The translations under genes and the position numbers were made by a program. Below the pieces are notes generated by a model. That model had not been told where the DNA came from. It did not search any database and worked only from the letters and a program-made list of their open reading frames with translations. Shown here one piece after another: positions 27,812 through 38,200 of a stretch of DNA of 64,000 nucleotides. The stretch is from Mycobacterium sp. GA-0227b. Its GTDB lineage: Bacteria; Actinomycetota; Actinomycetes; Mycobacteriales; Mycobacteriaceae. The stretch lies in NCBI RefSeq assembly GCF_001499855.1, contig NZ_LQIK01000032.1, positions 124,001 to 188,000 on the forward strand, given 5' to 3'. The stretch's first letter is position 1; every line of letters begins with the position of its first letter.

Positions 27812-27898
27812 GTGAGTGACCTTGTCGTGCAGAGCAACTGTGTCAGCGTCCGTTGCCGCATCGGTCGATTCGATGCTTGCCTGTTGAAGGCGGCATGA
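27812..27898 (+). pseudogene. Vestigial mmpS 3' end between the two mmpL genes (28-codon frame)
   Basis: A GTG at 27812 opens a 28-codon frame ending at 27896-27898 that reads ...QSNCVSVRCRI...DACLLKAA. This matches two parts of the intact MmpS (NSNSIGCRI and SCMLKAA at the very end) with the section between deleted. Its TGA overlaps the ATG of the second mmpL exactly as the intact mmpS overlaps the first. It looks like the remnant of a second mmpS from duplication of an mmpS-mmpL unit; it may still be translated and couple translation of the second mmpL. Confidence 0.6.
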
Positions 27899-30777
27899 GC
27901 GACCACCGACTCGATAAGCGCCCGCCTTTCATCGCGCGGGCGGTTCGTGGGCTTTCGGTGTTCATCATCGTCGGCTGGGTGGCGATCGCCGCTGTCACTT
28001 TCTTCGCGCTTCCGTCGCTGGAACAGGTCGGCAGGGAGCAGTCGGTCTCGCAGGTGCCGGAGGACGCGCCGTCGTTGCAGGCGATGAAGCGCATGGGCGA
28101 GGTCTTCAAAGAATCGGAGTCCGACAGCTTCGCGATGATCGTCTTGGAGGGTGAGCAGCCGCTCGGCCACAACGCGCACACGTACTACGACGAGTTGGTT
28201 CGTCAGCTCAGAGCCGACACCGATCATGTCCATCACGTGCAGGATTTCTGGGGGGATCCGCTGACGGCTCCCGGCGCCGAAAGCGCCGACGGCAAAGCCG
28301 TGTATGTCCAGGTGAATCTGGTCGGTGACCAAGGCGAGGCGAAAGCGAATCGGTCCGTCGAGGCGGTCCGAGACATCGTTGAGCGACTTCCTCCGCCGCC
28401 GGGGGTAAAGGCTTACGTCACGGGTCCGGCACCGCTGGTGACGGACATGAACGTCAGCGGTGACGAATCCATCCTCACGATCACGATCGTCACCGTCGCG
28501 GTGATCTTGATCATGCTGCTGTTCGTCTACCGCTCGATCGTCACCGTGATCGGCGTCGCGATCATGGTGGGTGTCCAGGTACAGGTAGCTCGAGGGCTCG
28601 TAGCGTTCCTCGGCGATCACCAGGTCTTCGAACTCTCGATTTTTGCTGTCAACTTGCTGGTGTCGCTCGGAATAGCGGCCGGAACCGATTACGCGATCTT
28701 CTTTTTCGGGCGCTATCACGAGGCGCGTCAGGCCGGCGAAGACCCGGCGACAGCGTTCTATACCACCTTTCGCAGCGTTGCCAAGGTGGTCTTGGCGTCC
28801 GGCACGACCATCGCGGCTGCGATCTTCTGCCTCAGCTTTACCAGGCTTCCCTACTTCCAGACCATCGGAATCCCGGGCGCGCTGGGCATGATCATTGTTG
28901 TTGCGGTCGCCGTCACGCTCATCCCGGCGAGCATCGCCGCGGGGAGCCGACTCGGATTGTTCGATCCCAAGCGAAAGATTGCGGTTCGTCGATGGCGGCG
29001 ACTAGGGACCGCGATCGTCCGATGGCCCGCGCCCATTCTCGCTGCGGCCAGCGTGTTCGCGCTCATCGGGTTGTTAGCCCTTCCTGCATACGAAACCAGC
29101 TACAACGATCGGCTGTACATGCCGCAGGACATTCCAGCCAATGTGGGGTTCGCGGCGGCAGAGCGGCATTTTCCCCAGTCGCGAGTGATGCCGGACATCG
29201 TCTGGATCGAGGCCGATCACGACATGCGCAATCCAACGGATTTTCTGACCTTGCACAAGCTGGCCAAGAAAGTCTTTGCGGTTCCTGGGATCTCCAGGGT
29301 GCAGGGCATAACACGGCCCGAGGGGACCCCCCTTGAACACACTTCGATCCCTTTCATGATCAGCCTGCAGTCCGCCGGCATGGTGCAAATGTTGCCCTTC
29401 ATGCAAGGGAGCATGGATGTCATGCTCAAGCAGGCCGACGCAATGGCAGATATGTCAGCGCAGATGAACCGCATGTACGACTTGATGCTCCAGCTCGCCG
29501 ACACAACTCATCGCATGACCGGCAAAATGCACGAATTGGAAGACAGCGTTTACGATGTGCGAGACAGCATTGCCGATTTCGATGATTTCTTTAGACCCAT
29601 CCGCAACTATTTCTATTGGGAGCCGCACTGCTACAACATTCCTATCTGCTCGTCGATGAGATCCGTATTCGAGACGCTGGACGGTATCGATAAGATCAGC
29701 TCCCAGTTGGACATCCTGGTGGAGGGCATTGACAAGCTAGATGCGCTCATGCCGCAGATGATCGAAAATTTCCCGCAGATGATCGCGACCATAGACAAAA
29801 TGCGGCATTCGATGCTGACAATGCACAGCACCATGTCAGGAATGTTCGAGCAAATGGAGGAGGGATCGGAGAACGCCACCGCAATAGGCAGGGTGTTCGA
29901 CGCCGCCCACAACGACGACACTTTCTTCCTACCGCCCGAAGTCTTCGAGAACGAGGATTTCAAGCGCGCCCTGAACCTGTTCTTTTCGCCGGATGGCAAG
30001 GCGATGCGCTTGATCATCTCGCATCGGGACGATCCGGGGTCGCCCGAGTCCTTGGCGCGGGTAGACAAGATAAGGACTGCGGCCGAAGAAGCGCTCAAAG
30101 TGAGCCCCTTGGAGAACGCAAAAATACATGTCGTTGGGACCACCGCGACGTACAAAGACATGCGCGACGGCTCGACCTATGACCTTTTGATCGCGGGGGT
30201 CGCGGCGCTCTGTCTGGTCTTCATCATCATGCTGATCATTACGCGGAGCCTTATCGCTGCCCTGGTCATTGTCGGCACGGTGGCGTTGTCTTTGGGTGCG
30301 GCGTTCGGTCTCTCAGTCCTCATCTGGCAACATATTCTGGGAATTCATTTGCACTGGCTCGTGCTTGCGATGTCGGTGATCATTCTTTTGGGCGTGGGGT
30401 CGGACTACAACCTTCTGCTCGTATCTCGAATGAGGGAGGAAATAGGCGCTGGGCTGAATACCGGCATCATCCGGGCGATGGGCGGCACCGGCAAGGTTGT
30501 TACGGCCGCGGGCCTGGTATTCGCGTTCACCATGTTGTCGATGGTCGTCAGCGACCTGCGCATCATCGGCCAGGTTGGTTCGACTATCGGGCTGGGGTTG
30601 TTGTTCGACACCCTGGTGGTGCGCGCATTCTTGACGCCTTCGATCGCTGCGCTGCTGGGCCGCTGGTTCTGGTGGCCGCAACGAGTGCGTCCCCGCCCCG
30701 CCAGCTCGATGCTTCGTTCGTCAGGACCCCGTCCGTTGGTACGGTCCTATCTGCTCCCGGACGACCGCTCATCCTAG
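27895..30777 (+). CDS. mmpL: MmpL-family RND transporter (second of tandem pair)
   Basis: A 960-residue paralogue of the preceding gene, collinear over its length. It has the same first proton-relay pair (Asp265-Tyr266, GTDYAIFFFGRYHEA), second pair (Asp837-Tyr838, GSDYNLLLVSRMREE), the FDDFFRPIRNYFYWEPHC segment in the second loop and a basic Pro-rich tail. ATG 27895 is used (MSDHRLDKRPPFIARA); an upstream in-frame start at 27853 lies in the mmpS remnant. Tandem MmpL pairs are known from glycopeptidolipid loci, where both are needed. It probably forms one transport system with the first MmpL and MmpS. Confidence 0.93.
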   Translation: MSDHRLDKRPPFIARAVRGLSVFIIVGWVAIAAVTFFALPSLEQVGREQSVSQVPEDAPSLQAMKRMGEVFKESESDSFAMIVLEGEQPLGHNAHTYYDELVRQLRADTDHVHHVQDFWGDPLTAPGAESADGKAVYVQVNLVGDQGEAKANRSVEAVRDIVERLPPPPGVKAYVTGPAPLVTDMNVSGDESILTITIVTVAVILIMLLFVYRSIVTVIGVAIMVGVQVQVARGLVAFLGDHQVFELSIFAVNLLVSLGIAAGTDYAIFFFGRYHEARQAGEDPATAFYTTFRSVAKVVLASGTTIAAAIFCLSFTRLPYFQTIGIPGALGMIIVVAVAVTLIPASIAAGSRLGLFDPKRKIAVRRWRRLGTAIVRWPAPILAAASVFALIGLLALPAYETSYNDRLYMPQDIPANVGFAAAERHFPQSRVMPDIVWIEADHDMRNPTDFLTLHKLAKKVFAVPGISRVQGITRPEGTPLEHTSIPFMISLQSAGMVQMLPFMQGSMDVMLKQADAMADMSAQMNRMYDLMLQLADTTHRMTGKMHELEDSVYDVRDSIADFDDFFRPIRNYFYWEPHCYNIPICSSMRSVFETLDGIDKISSQLDILVEGIDKLDALMPQMIENFPQMIATIDKMRHSMLTMHSTMSGMFEQMEEGSENATAIGRVFDAAHNDDTFFLPPEVFENEDFKRALNLFFSPDGKAMRLIISHRDDPGSPESLARVDKIRTAAEEALKVSPLENAKIHVVGTTATYKDMRDGSTYDLLIAGVAALCLVFIIMLIITRSLIAALVIVGTVALSLGAAFGLSVLIWQHILGIHLHWLVLAMSVIILLGVGSDYNLLLVSRMREEIGAGLNTGIIRAMGGTGKVVTAAGLVFAFTMLSMVVSDLRIIGQVGSTIGLGLLFDTLVVRAFLTPSIAALLGRWFWWPQRVRPRPASSMLRSSGPRPLVRSYLLPDDRSS
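30632..30682 (+). repeat. 51-nt perfect direct repeat shared by both mmpL 3' ends (copy 2)
   Basis: Second copy of 27668-27718. It encodes TPSIAALLGRWFWWPQ in both genes, the end of the last membrane helix and the start of the basic tail. Confidence 0.75.
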
Positions 30778-30915
30778 ATTCGCCTGTAACGGCGTAAGAC
30801 TTCCGGCCTATTTCGTTCCTCATCGAGGGGTCAGCGCGGTCTCAAAAGCGCGGGCAACGTTCGAGCTTTACGGTTAGAGTCGGATACTTGAGTTTTCAAT
30901 GGGAGGGAGTCGCAA

Positions 30916-31254
30916 TTGCTCGAAAAGTCGTTGACAAGACTGGCCGCCGCAGCTGGTGGTTTGGCACTGACGTTGATCGCTGGGGCAGGGGTCGCGTCTG
31001 CAACTCCTGATCTAGGCCCGATCATCAACACAACGTGCAGTTACCCGCAGGTGATTTCGGCACTGGAGGCGGCAGATCCAGCCGCTGCCGCGCAATTCAA
31101 AGCCAATCCGATGTCGGTGTCCGGTGTGCAGCAGTTCCTAGCTGCACCGCGGGATCAGCGCGAGCAGATGGCCCAGATGGTCGCCGGCACGCCAGGCAAT
31201 GAGCAATATTTTGGGCTCATACAACAGGTCGCGAACACCTGCAGCAACTACTGA
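30916..31254 (+). CDS. Small secreted hemophore-like protein (Rv0203-type family)
   Basis: A 112-residue exported protein. The signal peptide (about 1-32, LAAAAGGLALTLIAGAGVASA) is followed by a mature ~80-residue helical domain with two Cys (NTTCSYPQV near 43 and NTCSNY at the end) that could pair. The spacing and the DLGPIINTTCSYPQVISAL start resemble mycobacterial hemophore-related proteins. Haem binding is not shown here and the name is by family impression. It uses TTG 30916, with GGGAGGGAG at 30901-30909. It lies between the mmpL pair and mbtH, all on the plus strand. MmpL3 and MmpL11 are known to work with the related Rv0203, so a functional link to the MmpL pair is possible but unproven. 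Confidence 0.7.
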   Translation: MLEKSLTRLAAAAGGLALTLIAGAGVASATPDLGPIINTTCSYPQVISALEAADPAAAAQFKANPMSVSGVQQFLAAPRDQREQMAQMVAGTPGNEQYFGLIQQVANTCSNY

Positions 31255-31917
31255 GCGGGCGAGCAGGACATTCTCGCGCTTTCGTGCTTGAAAGGTTGAG
31301 TGCAGTGGCTCGGCGCCGGACGAAGTGTCTTACCGTCTCGCCCTGGGTTGAATTCGGCCTAGAAATTTCCGCTCGGAACAATATTTTCCCGGGAATCGGT
31401 GCCCTTCGTGTTCGTATTTCGGAGACCGTTTCATAGCAATGTCGAATGGCTAGACTCGCTTCTGGTGTTCTCGAGTGAGGTGCCGGCGGTTTGCAACGGT
31501 TCGTAGCGCGCACACAAAGCATGCGGACGTCTCCGGGGCAGCCGTTCGGTGATCTCTTGGCGCTGCAGGCGCGGGCAGCTCATAGAGGCTTGGCGGGCTT
31601 TGCTGGGCGATGATCCGGCGGCGACGTCGAGTTCGCTCGCAGCGTCGACGGCCATGACGGATTCGTCGTTCTGACGAGCTGCGTGCCTCCCCTGCGGCGC
31701 TACTGCACAGGAAAAAATCTATCTCTGCTGGTCATGGCGTCCGAGCTGCCGGCGCCTGATCCAGGGTTCGCGGACTGATTGCTGAGCCCGGCGTTATCGA
31801 TTTCGGTAGTTCGCTAGGAACTTTCCGAAAGCCCGCCCGCCACTGTTGGCCTGATCTATCGTTGGGGAGGTGAACTTCCGTCGACGAGACGATGTCGACA
31901 AGACGGTGAGGAGTACG
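31255..31917 (+). promoter_or_regulatory. 663-nt non-coding gap before mbtH
   Basis: No reading frame here looks like a gene on either strand: the few open frames are short and low-complexity. It separates the export genes from mbtH and the synthetases, so a promoter for the 32-kb NRPS operon is expected in this stretch. I could not identify convincing -35/-10 boxes by eye. AGGAG at 31909-31913 is the mbtH ribosome site. Confidence 0.4.
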
Positions 31918-32142
31918 GTGAGCATCAATCCGTTCGATGACGACAATGGCACCTTTTTCGTTTTGATCAACGATGAGGAGCAACACAGCCTTTGGCCGAC
32001 CTTTGCCGATGTTCCGGCCGGCTGGCGGGTGGTTTATGGCGAAGCGGACCGCGCTGCCTGTCTGGACTATATCGAACAGAACTGGCCTGATATACGGCCG
32101 AAGAGTCTGCGCGACAGGTTGGCGAAAGATCGCGGGGAGTAA
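31918..32142 (+). CDS. mbtH: MbtH-family NRPS chaperone
   Basis: A 74-residue protein with the complete MbtH signature: INPFDDDNGTFFVLINDEEQHSLWP, then VPAGWRVVYGE and NWPDIRPKSLRDRL. MbtH proteins bind adenylation domains and are needed for their folding or activity. The start GTG 31918 has AGGAG 4 nt upstream; GTG 31906 is also in frame but leaves no ribosome site. It ends 48 nt before the first NRPS and almost certainly serves both synthetases. It is named for the family; it is not the mycobactin-locus copy. Confidence 0.93.
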   Translation: MSINPFDDDNGTFFVLINDEEQHSLWPTFADVPAGWRVVYGEADRAACLDYIEQNWPDIRPKSLRDRLAKDRGE

Positions 32143-32190
32143 TAAAAGCTCGGGGGGTGATGGTTAGAAACCCGCGGCTATGGGGGTCCG

Positions 32191-35100
32191 ATGGAGCTTG
32201 ATGACCGGTTGCTGCCGATAACGCGCGGGCAGTTAGATATTTGGCTCGGGCACGAAACGGCTCACTTCGGTGCGGAGTGGCAACTTGGGCTATTCGTTCG
32301 AATCGAGGGGGCGGTAGAACACGATGCCCTCGAATGGGCGATCCGCTTGGTGGTGCGCGAAGCGGAGCCTCTGAGAGCGGCATTCTTTGAAGTCGACGGC
32401 CAGGTTTTCCAAAAACCGATCGACTACCCGGACGTCGAACTGGCTTTCCACGACCTAAGCGACTCAGCGCAACCTGCGCAGGAAGCGCACAAGCTCGCAT
32501 CTTCGATTCAGTCCACCCCCATGTCGTTCAATGGGCCACTCTTCAAATTCGCGTTATTCAAGACCCGGCCCAATGAGTATTACTTCTTTGGGTGCTGCCA
32601 CCACATCGTCCTTGACGGGTCCGGTATCGCGCTGGTCGGCCAACGGATCGCGTCCGTCTACTCCGCAGTTGTCTCCGGCGCCCCCATTCCTTCTGCGCTG
32701 TTCGGCTCCTTGGCGGATCTCGTCGAGTGCGAGTCGGAATACGAAGCGTCCAACGACTACCAACTAGACCACGCTTACTGGAGCAAGAACCTTCCGCAGG
32801 AAGCAGGACCGAGCTACCGGTTGTCCCAAGGCGCGACCGATGGTTCGTATTGGCCGTCCGCGCCCGTGCGGTTGGACCCCGCGATCCTTCGCAGAGTTCG
32901 ACAGTTGTCGGACTCGTGGGATGTGCCTCAGACAGCGGTTATCACCGCGGCGTGTGCGCTGCTGGTGCGTGCGTGGTGTGCCGAGAGCTCAGAGGTGGTG
33001 CTCGACTTTCCGGTCAGCAGGCGGGTGAGCCCGCAGTCGAAGACGCTTCCCGGGATGATGGCCGGCGTTGTGCCGCTGGTGTTGACGGTGTCGCCGGAGT
33101 CCTCCGTCGCCGTTCTCTGCGAGCATGTCGACGCGCGCATCAGGGAAGCGTTGCAGCATCAGCGGTTTCCAGCGCAAGCACTCGAGCGCAGAACGCACTC
33201 CCGCGGCGCAGGTCAGCTCGCCGAGAGTGTCAGCGTCAACTTCCTGCCCTCCTCGTTCACGTTGGACTTCGGTGGTGCCGCGGCATCGGCGTCACTGATC
33301 AATGCCGGTGTGGTGGGCGGTTTGGCGTTGGTCTTCTCCAGCGCCGGTGAAGAGCTGTTCCTGAGCACGATGGGCGCCGCTCAAATGCTTGCCGATCTCG
33401 ACGTCTCCGATCTTGCGGCGCAACTGCAGCGGGTGTTGGTGGCGATGACCGCCGAACCGACGCGACGGCTCTCGTCGATCAACCTGCTGGATACCGCCGA
33501 AAAGGTCTTGGTGGATGGGTGGGGGAATCGCGCGGTGCTGGCCGAATCGGTGGCCAGGGTTTCTATTCCGGAGCTGTTTTCTGCGCAGGTGGCCCACACG
33601 CCTGAGGTGGTGGCGCTGGTGTGTGGGGAGCGGTCCTGGACATATCAGGAACTGGATGAGGCTGCGGATCGATTGGCGCATGTGCTGGCCGGGTTGGGTG
33701 CGGCTCCGGGTGAATGTGTGGCACTGCTGTTTTCGCGGTGTGCGGAGGCGATCATCGCGATCTTGGGGGTATTGAAAACCGGGGCCGCTTATCTGCCGAT
33801 CGATCCGGGCCACCCTGATGCGCGGATCGCGTTCATGCTCGGCGATGCCGCGCCGGTGGCGGCGGTGACGACCGCGGGCTTGGCGGGGCGGCTGGATGGT
33901 TTTACGGTGCCGGTTGTCCGTGTCGACGATCCCCGCCTTGCCAGGTGCGGGGCGGCCATGTTGGCGGCGCCCTCGGCCGATGATGTGGCGTATCTGATCT
34001 ACACCTCGGGCACGACCGGTGTCCCGAAGGGGGTGGCGGTCACCCACCACAACGTCACCCAGTTGCTTCACTCAGCGGATCGGGCGCTGGTGGCACCGGA
34101 TCAGGTGTGGTCGCAGTGGCATTCGTACGCCTTCGACGTGTCGGGCTGGGAGATCTGGGGCGCCCTGCTGGGCGGCGGGAGGCTGGTTGTGGTGCCCGAG
34201 TCGGTGGCGAGTTCGCCGGACGACTTCCACGCGTTGTTGGTGACCGAGAAGGTCAGTGTGCTGTGTCAGACCCCATCTGCGGTGGGAATGTTATCGCCGG
34301 AGGGGTTGGAATCGGCGGCCCTGGTGGTGGCGGGGGAGGCCTGCCCAGCAGAGTTGGTGGATCGCTGGGCGCCAGGCAGGGTGATGATCAACGCCTACGG
34401 CCCTACCGAGGCCACGGTGTATTCGGCGATCAGTGTGCCGTTGACTGCGGGACCAGGAGCGGTGCCGATCGGCGCCCCTGTGCCCGGAGCGGCGTTGTTT
34501 GTGCTCGATGCGTGGTTGCGTCCGGTGCCGGTCGGGGTGGTTGGTGAGTTGTACGTGGCCGGCCGTGGCGTGGGGGTTGGGTATGTGCGCCGTCCAGGTT
34601 TGACGGGGTCGCGGTTTGTCGCGTGCCCGTTCGTAGGAGAGGGAACGCCAGGACAACGGATGTATCGCACCGGCGATCTGGTGCGTTGGGGCACTGACGG
34701 GCAACTGCAATACCTGGGCCGCGCCGATGAGCAGGTCAAGATCCGCGGCTACCGCATCGAACTCGGCGAAATTCAGGCAGTTTTGGCGGGGCTAGGCGGG
34801 GTGGCGCAAGCGGTGGTCGTCGTGCGCGAGGATCGTCCCGGTGACAAACGTCTAGTCGGATATGTCACTGAAACATCGGATGGCACAGTCGATCCTGGCC
34901 AGATCCGCGCCGTGTTGGGCGAGCGGCTGCCGGCTTACATGGTGCCCGCGGCCATCGTTGTTCTCGACGTGCTGCCGTTGACGGTCAACGGCAAACTCGA
35001 CAGGCGTGCGCTGCCGGCACCGGAGTGGACCGCCGGTGAGTACCGAGCCCCGGCGACCCCGACCGAGGAAATCCTGGTCGGCATCTACGGCGAGGTACTG

Positions 35101-35270
35101 GGGCTGGAGCGCGTCGGGGTCGACCAGTCATTCTTCGACCTGGGTGGGGACAGCATTCTGGCAATGCGCCTGGTTGCCAGGATCAACACCGGCCTGGGTG
35201 CGCACCTCGGGGTGCGCGCAGTGTTCGACGCGCCGACAGTGGCACAGCTGGCTCTTCGGGTAACCGAGGA
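32191..35270 (+). other. NRPS module 1: starter C, A1, T1
   Basis: The starter C domain (residues 1-440) has HHIVLDG and a diverged sequence compared with the internal C domains, as expected for fatty-acyl initiation. A1 (about 450-950) has YTSGTTGVPKG near 604; the specificity residues read by eye against GrsA are D V W C V A A V Y. The A-A-V-Y end is shared with one known Val code, a weak hint only. T1 Ser988. Confidence 0.7.
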
Positions 35271-38200
35271 AGGCGACCGGCGTGAGCCGCTGGTGCCGGT
35301 CGAGCGACCGTCAGTGGTGCCGTTGTCCTATGCGCAGAGCCGGTTGTGGTTTCTCAACCGCTTCGAGGGTGGGGCAGCGACCTACAACATGCCCACGGCG
35401 TTGCGGATCAGTGGAGCGCTTGACGTGGAGGCGCTGGACGCCGCGCTTGATGACGTGATTTCGCGGCATGAAGCGCTGCGCACCGTCTTCCCCGATGTCG
35501 ACGGTGAGCCGTTCCAGCGGGTGCTGCCTGCCGAAGCGGGGTCGTGGCGGCGCGGGGGACCGGCGGTGGTGTCGCTGCCGGAGTCGCAGGTGGCCGTCGA
35601 GTTGGCGGCGTTGGCGGGATACCGCTTCGATCTGGCCGCGGAGATCCCGATTCGTGCGCAGCTCTATGCGACGGGCCGCGAGCAGTATGTCCTCGGAATT
35701 GTGGTGCACCACATTGCTTTTGACGGTTGGTCGCTGGCTCCGATGGTGCGGGATGTGGCCGAGGCGTATCGGGCGCGCAGGCAGGGCCGGGCCGCCGGCT
35801 GGCCGCCGCTTGCCGTTCAATATGCCGATTACACGCTCTGGCAACAGGATTGGCTCGGTGACGAGGCCGATCCGGACAGTGTGATCGTCGCGCAGTTGGC
35901 CTACTGGCGCCAGGAACTCGCCGATCTGCCCGAGGTGGTAACGCTGCCGGCGGATCGGCCTCGCCCGCCGGTGCCCAGTTACCGCGGTGACGGCGTGGAG
36001 TTGGCCATCCAACCGCAGCTGTGGGCGGGCGTCAAGGCGGTTGCGGCAGCACACAATGCGACACCCTCGATGGTGTTGCAGGCGGTCATGGCGGTGGTGT
36101 TGCACCGAGTCGGGGCCGGCGACGACCTGGTGTTGGGTACCCCGATCGCCGGACGGTCCGACGCCGCGCTTCATGATCTGGTCGGCTTCTTCGTCAACAC
36201 GTGGGTGTTGCGGGTCGGGATGGCCCCTCAAGATCACTTCGATGAGGTCCTGGCGCGGGTGCGCCACAAAGCACTCGATGCCTACAGCAACCAGGATGTG
36301 CCGTTCGAGTTGCTGGTCGAGCAACTCAACCCGGTGCGCTCCGCCTCGCATCATCCGCTGTTCCAAGTCGCTATGGCCTTCCAGAACAACGTGCTGCCCG
36401 AGATGGCGCTCGACGGGGTCAGCGTTGAGCCGGCCGGCCTCGATACCCGCACCGCCAAGTTCGACCTCGACATCCAAATCAGTGAGGTGGCCGGCGATGA
36501 TCCACGTGCGCCGATGGCCGCCGGGGTTGTCACCTATGCCACCGACCTGTACGACCGGGCCACGATCGAGCGGATGGTCGGCTGGTTCGGCCGGGTGATC
36601 GAGGCGGTGGTCGTCGACTCCTCGGTCGTGATCGGCGACGTGGCGTTGCTTGATCGCGGTGAACGTGACCGGGTGCTGACGGAGTGGTCGGGCGGCCAGG
36701 TGGACGCACCGGCGGAGATGACGACGCAGCTGTTGACCACGGCGGTGGCCGCCGCCCCGGACACGTTGGCCGTCATCGACGGTGCGCGGGAGCTGTCGTA
36801 TCGCGAGCTGGATGGATGGTCGACCCGGTTGGCGCGGGAGTTGATCGAGGCGGGGGTGGGCCCGGAGCGCGCCGTGGGCGTGGCGATGGACCGGTGTGCG
36901 GAAATGGTCGTGGCGTGGTGGGCGGTGCTCAAGGCCGGCGGCGTGTATGTGCCTGTGGATACCGCCCATCCGGTGGAGCGCATCGCGACGGTGCTGGACG
37001 CTGTGGACGCGCTGTGCGTGTTGACTTGTGGGACGGACACTTTGGCCGGGGCCGGACCGCGCCCAGTGCTGCGGGTGGACGCTCTGGACCTCTCGCGACA
37101 CAGCGCGGAGCCGATCACCGACGCCGATCGACTGGCTGGGCTGCACATCGACAACGCCGCTTACGTGATCTTCACGTCGGGCTCGACCGGGGTGCCGAAG
37201 GGGGTGGCGGTGCGTCACGCCGGTCTGCCGATCGTGGCAGCAGCCCATCGCGAGCTGTTCAAAGTGGGCGTCGGCGAGCGGGTGCTGATGGTCGCCGCAC
37301 CGACTTTCGACGCCTCGATGTTCGAGTGGTTGTGGGCGGTGGGGTCGCGGGCGACGTTGGTGGTGGCCGGTCGCGACGCCTATGCCGGAGAAGCGTTGAC
37401 CGCGGTGCTGTCGGCTCAGCGGGTCGATGCGGCATTGCTGACTCCGACCGTCCTGGCGACGCTCGATCCGGCCCGTATCGGTGGACTGGACACGTTGGTC
37501 ACCGGCGGGGAGGCCTGCCCGTCCGAAACGGTCGCCGCCTGGGCGCCCGGGCGCCGCATGTTCAACGCTTACGGCCCGACGGAGGCGACCATCTGGGCCA
37601 CCTACGCTGCGCTGTCGGCGGGACAACCGGTGCGCATCGGCGCGCCGATCCCCGGAGTGTGCGCGCTGGTGCTCGATGCACGGCTCAACCCGGCACCCGT
37701 CGGGGTGGTCGGCGAGTTGTATCTCGGCGGGCCGGCAGTCGCACGCGGCTATGTGGGCCGGGCGGGGTTGACCGCGGAACGGTTCGTCGCCAACGCCTAC
37801 GGACCGGCAGGGGAGCGGATGTATCGCACCGGGGATCTGGTGCGCTGGACGGAGACTGGCGCGCTGGATTACCTTGGCCGCGCCGACACCCAGGTCAAGT
37901 TGCGCGGGCAGCGGTTGGAGCTCGGCGAGATCGAGAACACTTTGCTGGCCTGCCCCCAGGTGACTCGGGCGGCGGTGAGCTTGCACCACGGCGACAACGG
38001 CTCGCACTTGGTGGCCTACGTGAGCCTCGACCAGGCTACTGCCGCCGATGACGAGACCGAGACGGTCGACCAGTGGCAGCACATCTACGACGAGCTGTAC
38101 GACGCGCAGATCGAGGTGTCGGAGTTCGGCAGCGATTTCCGCGGCTGGAACAGCAGCTACACCGACGAACCGATACCGCTCGCGGAGATGGAGCAGTGGC

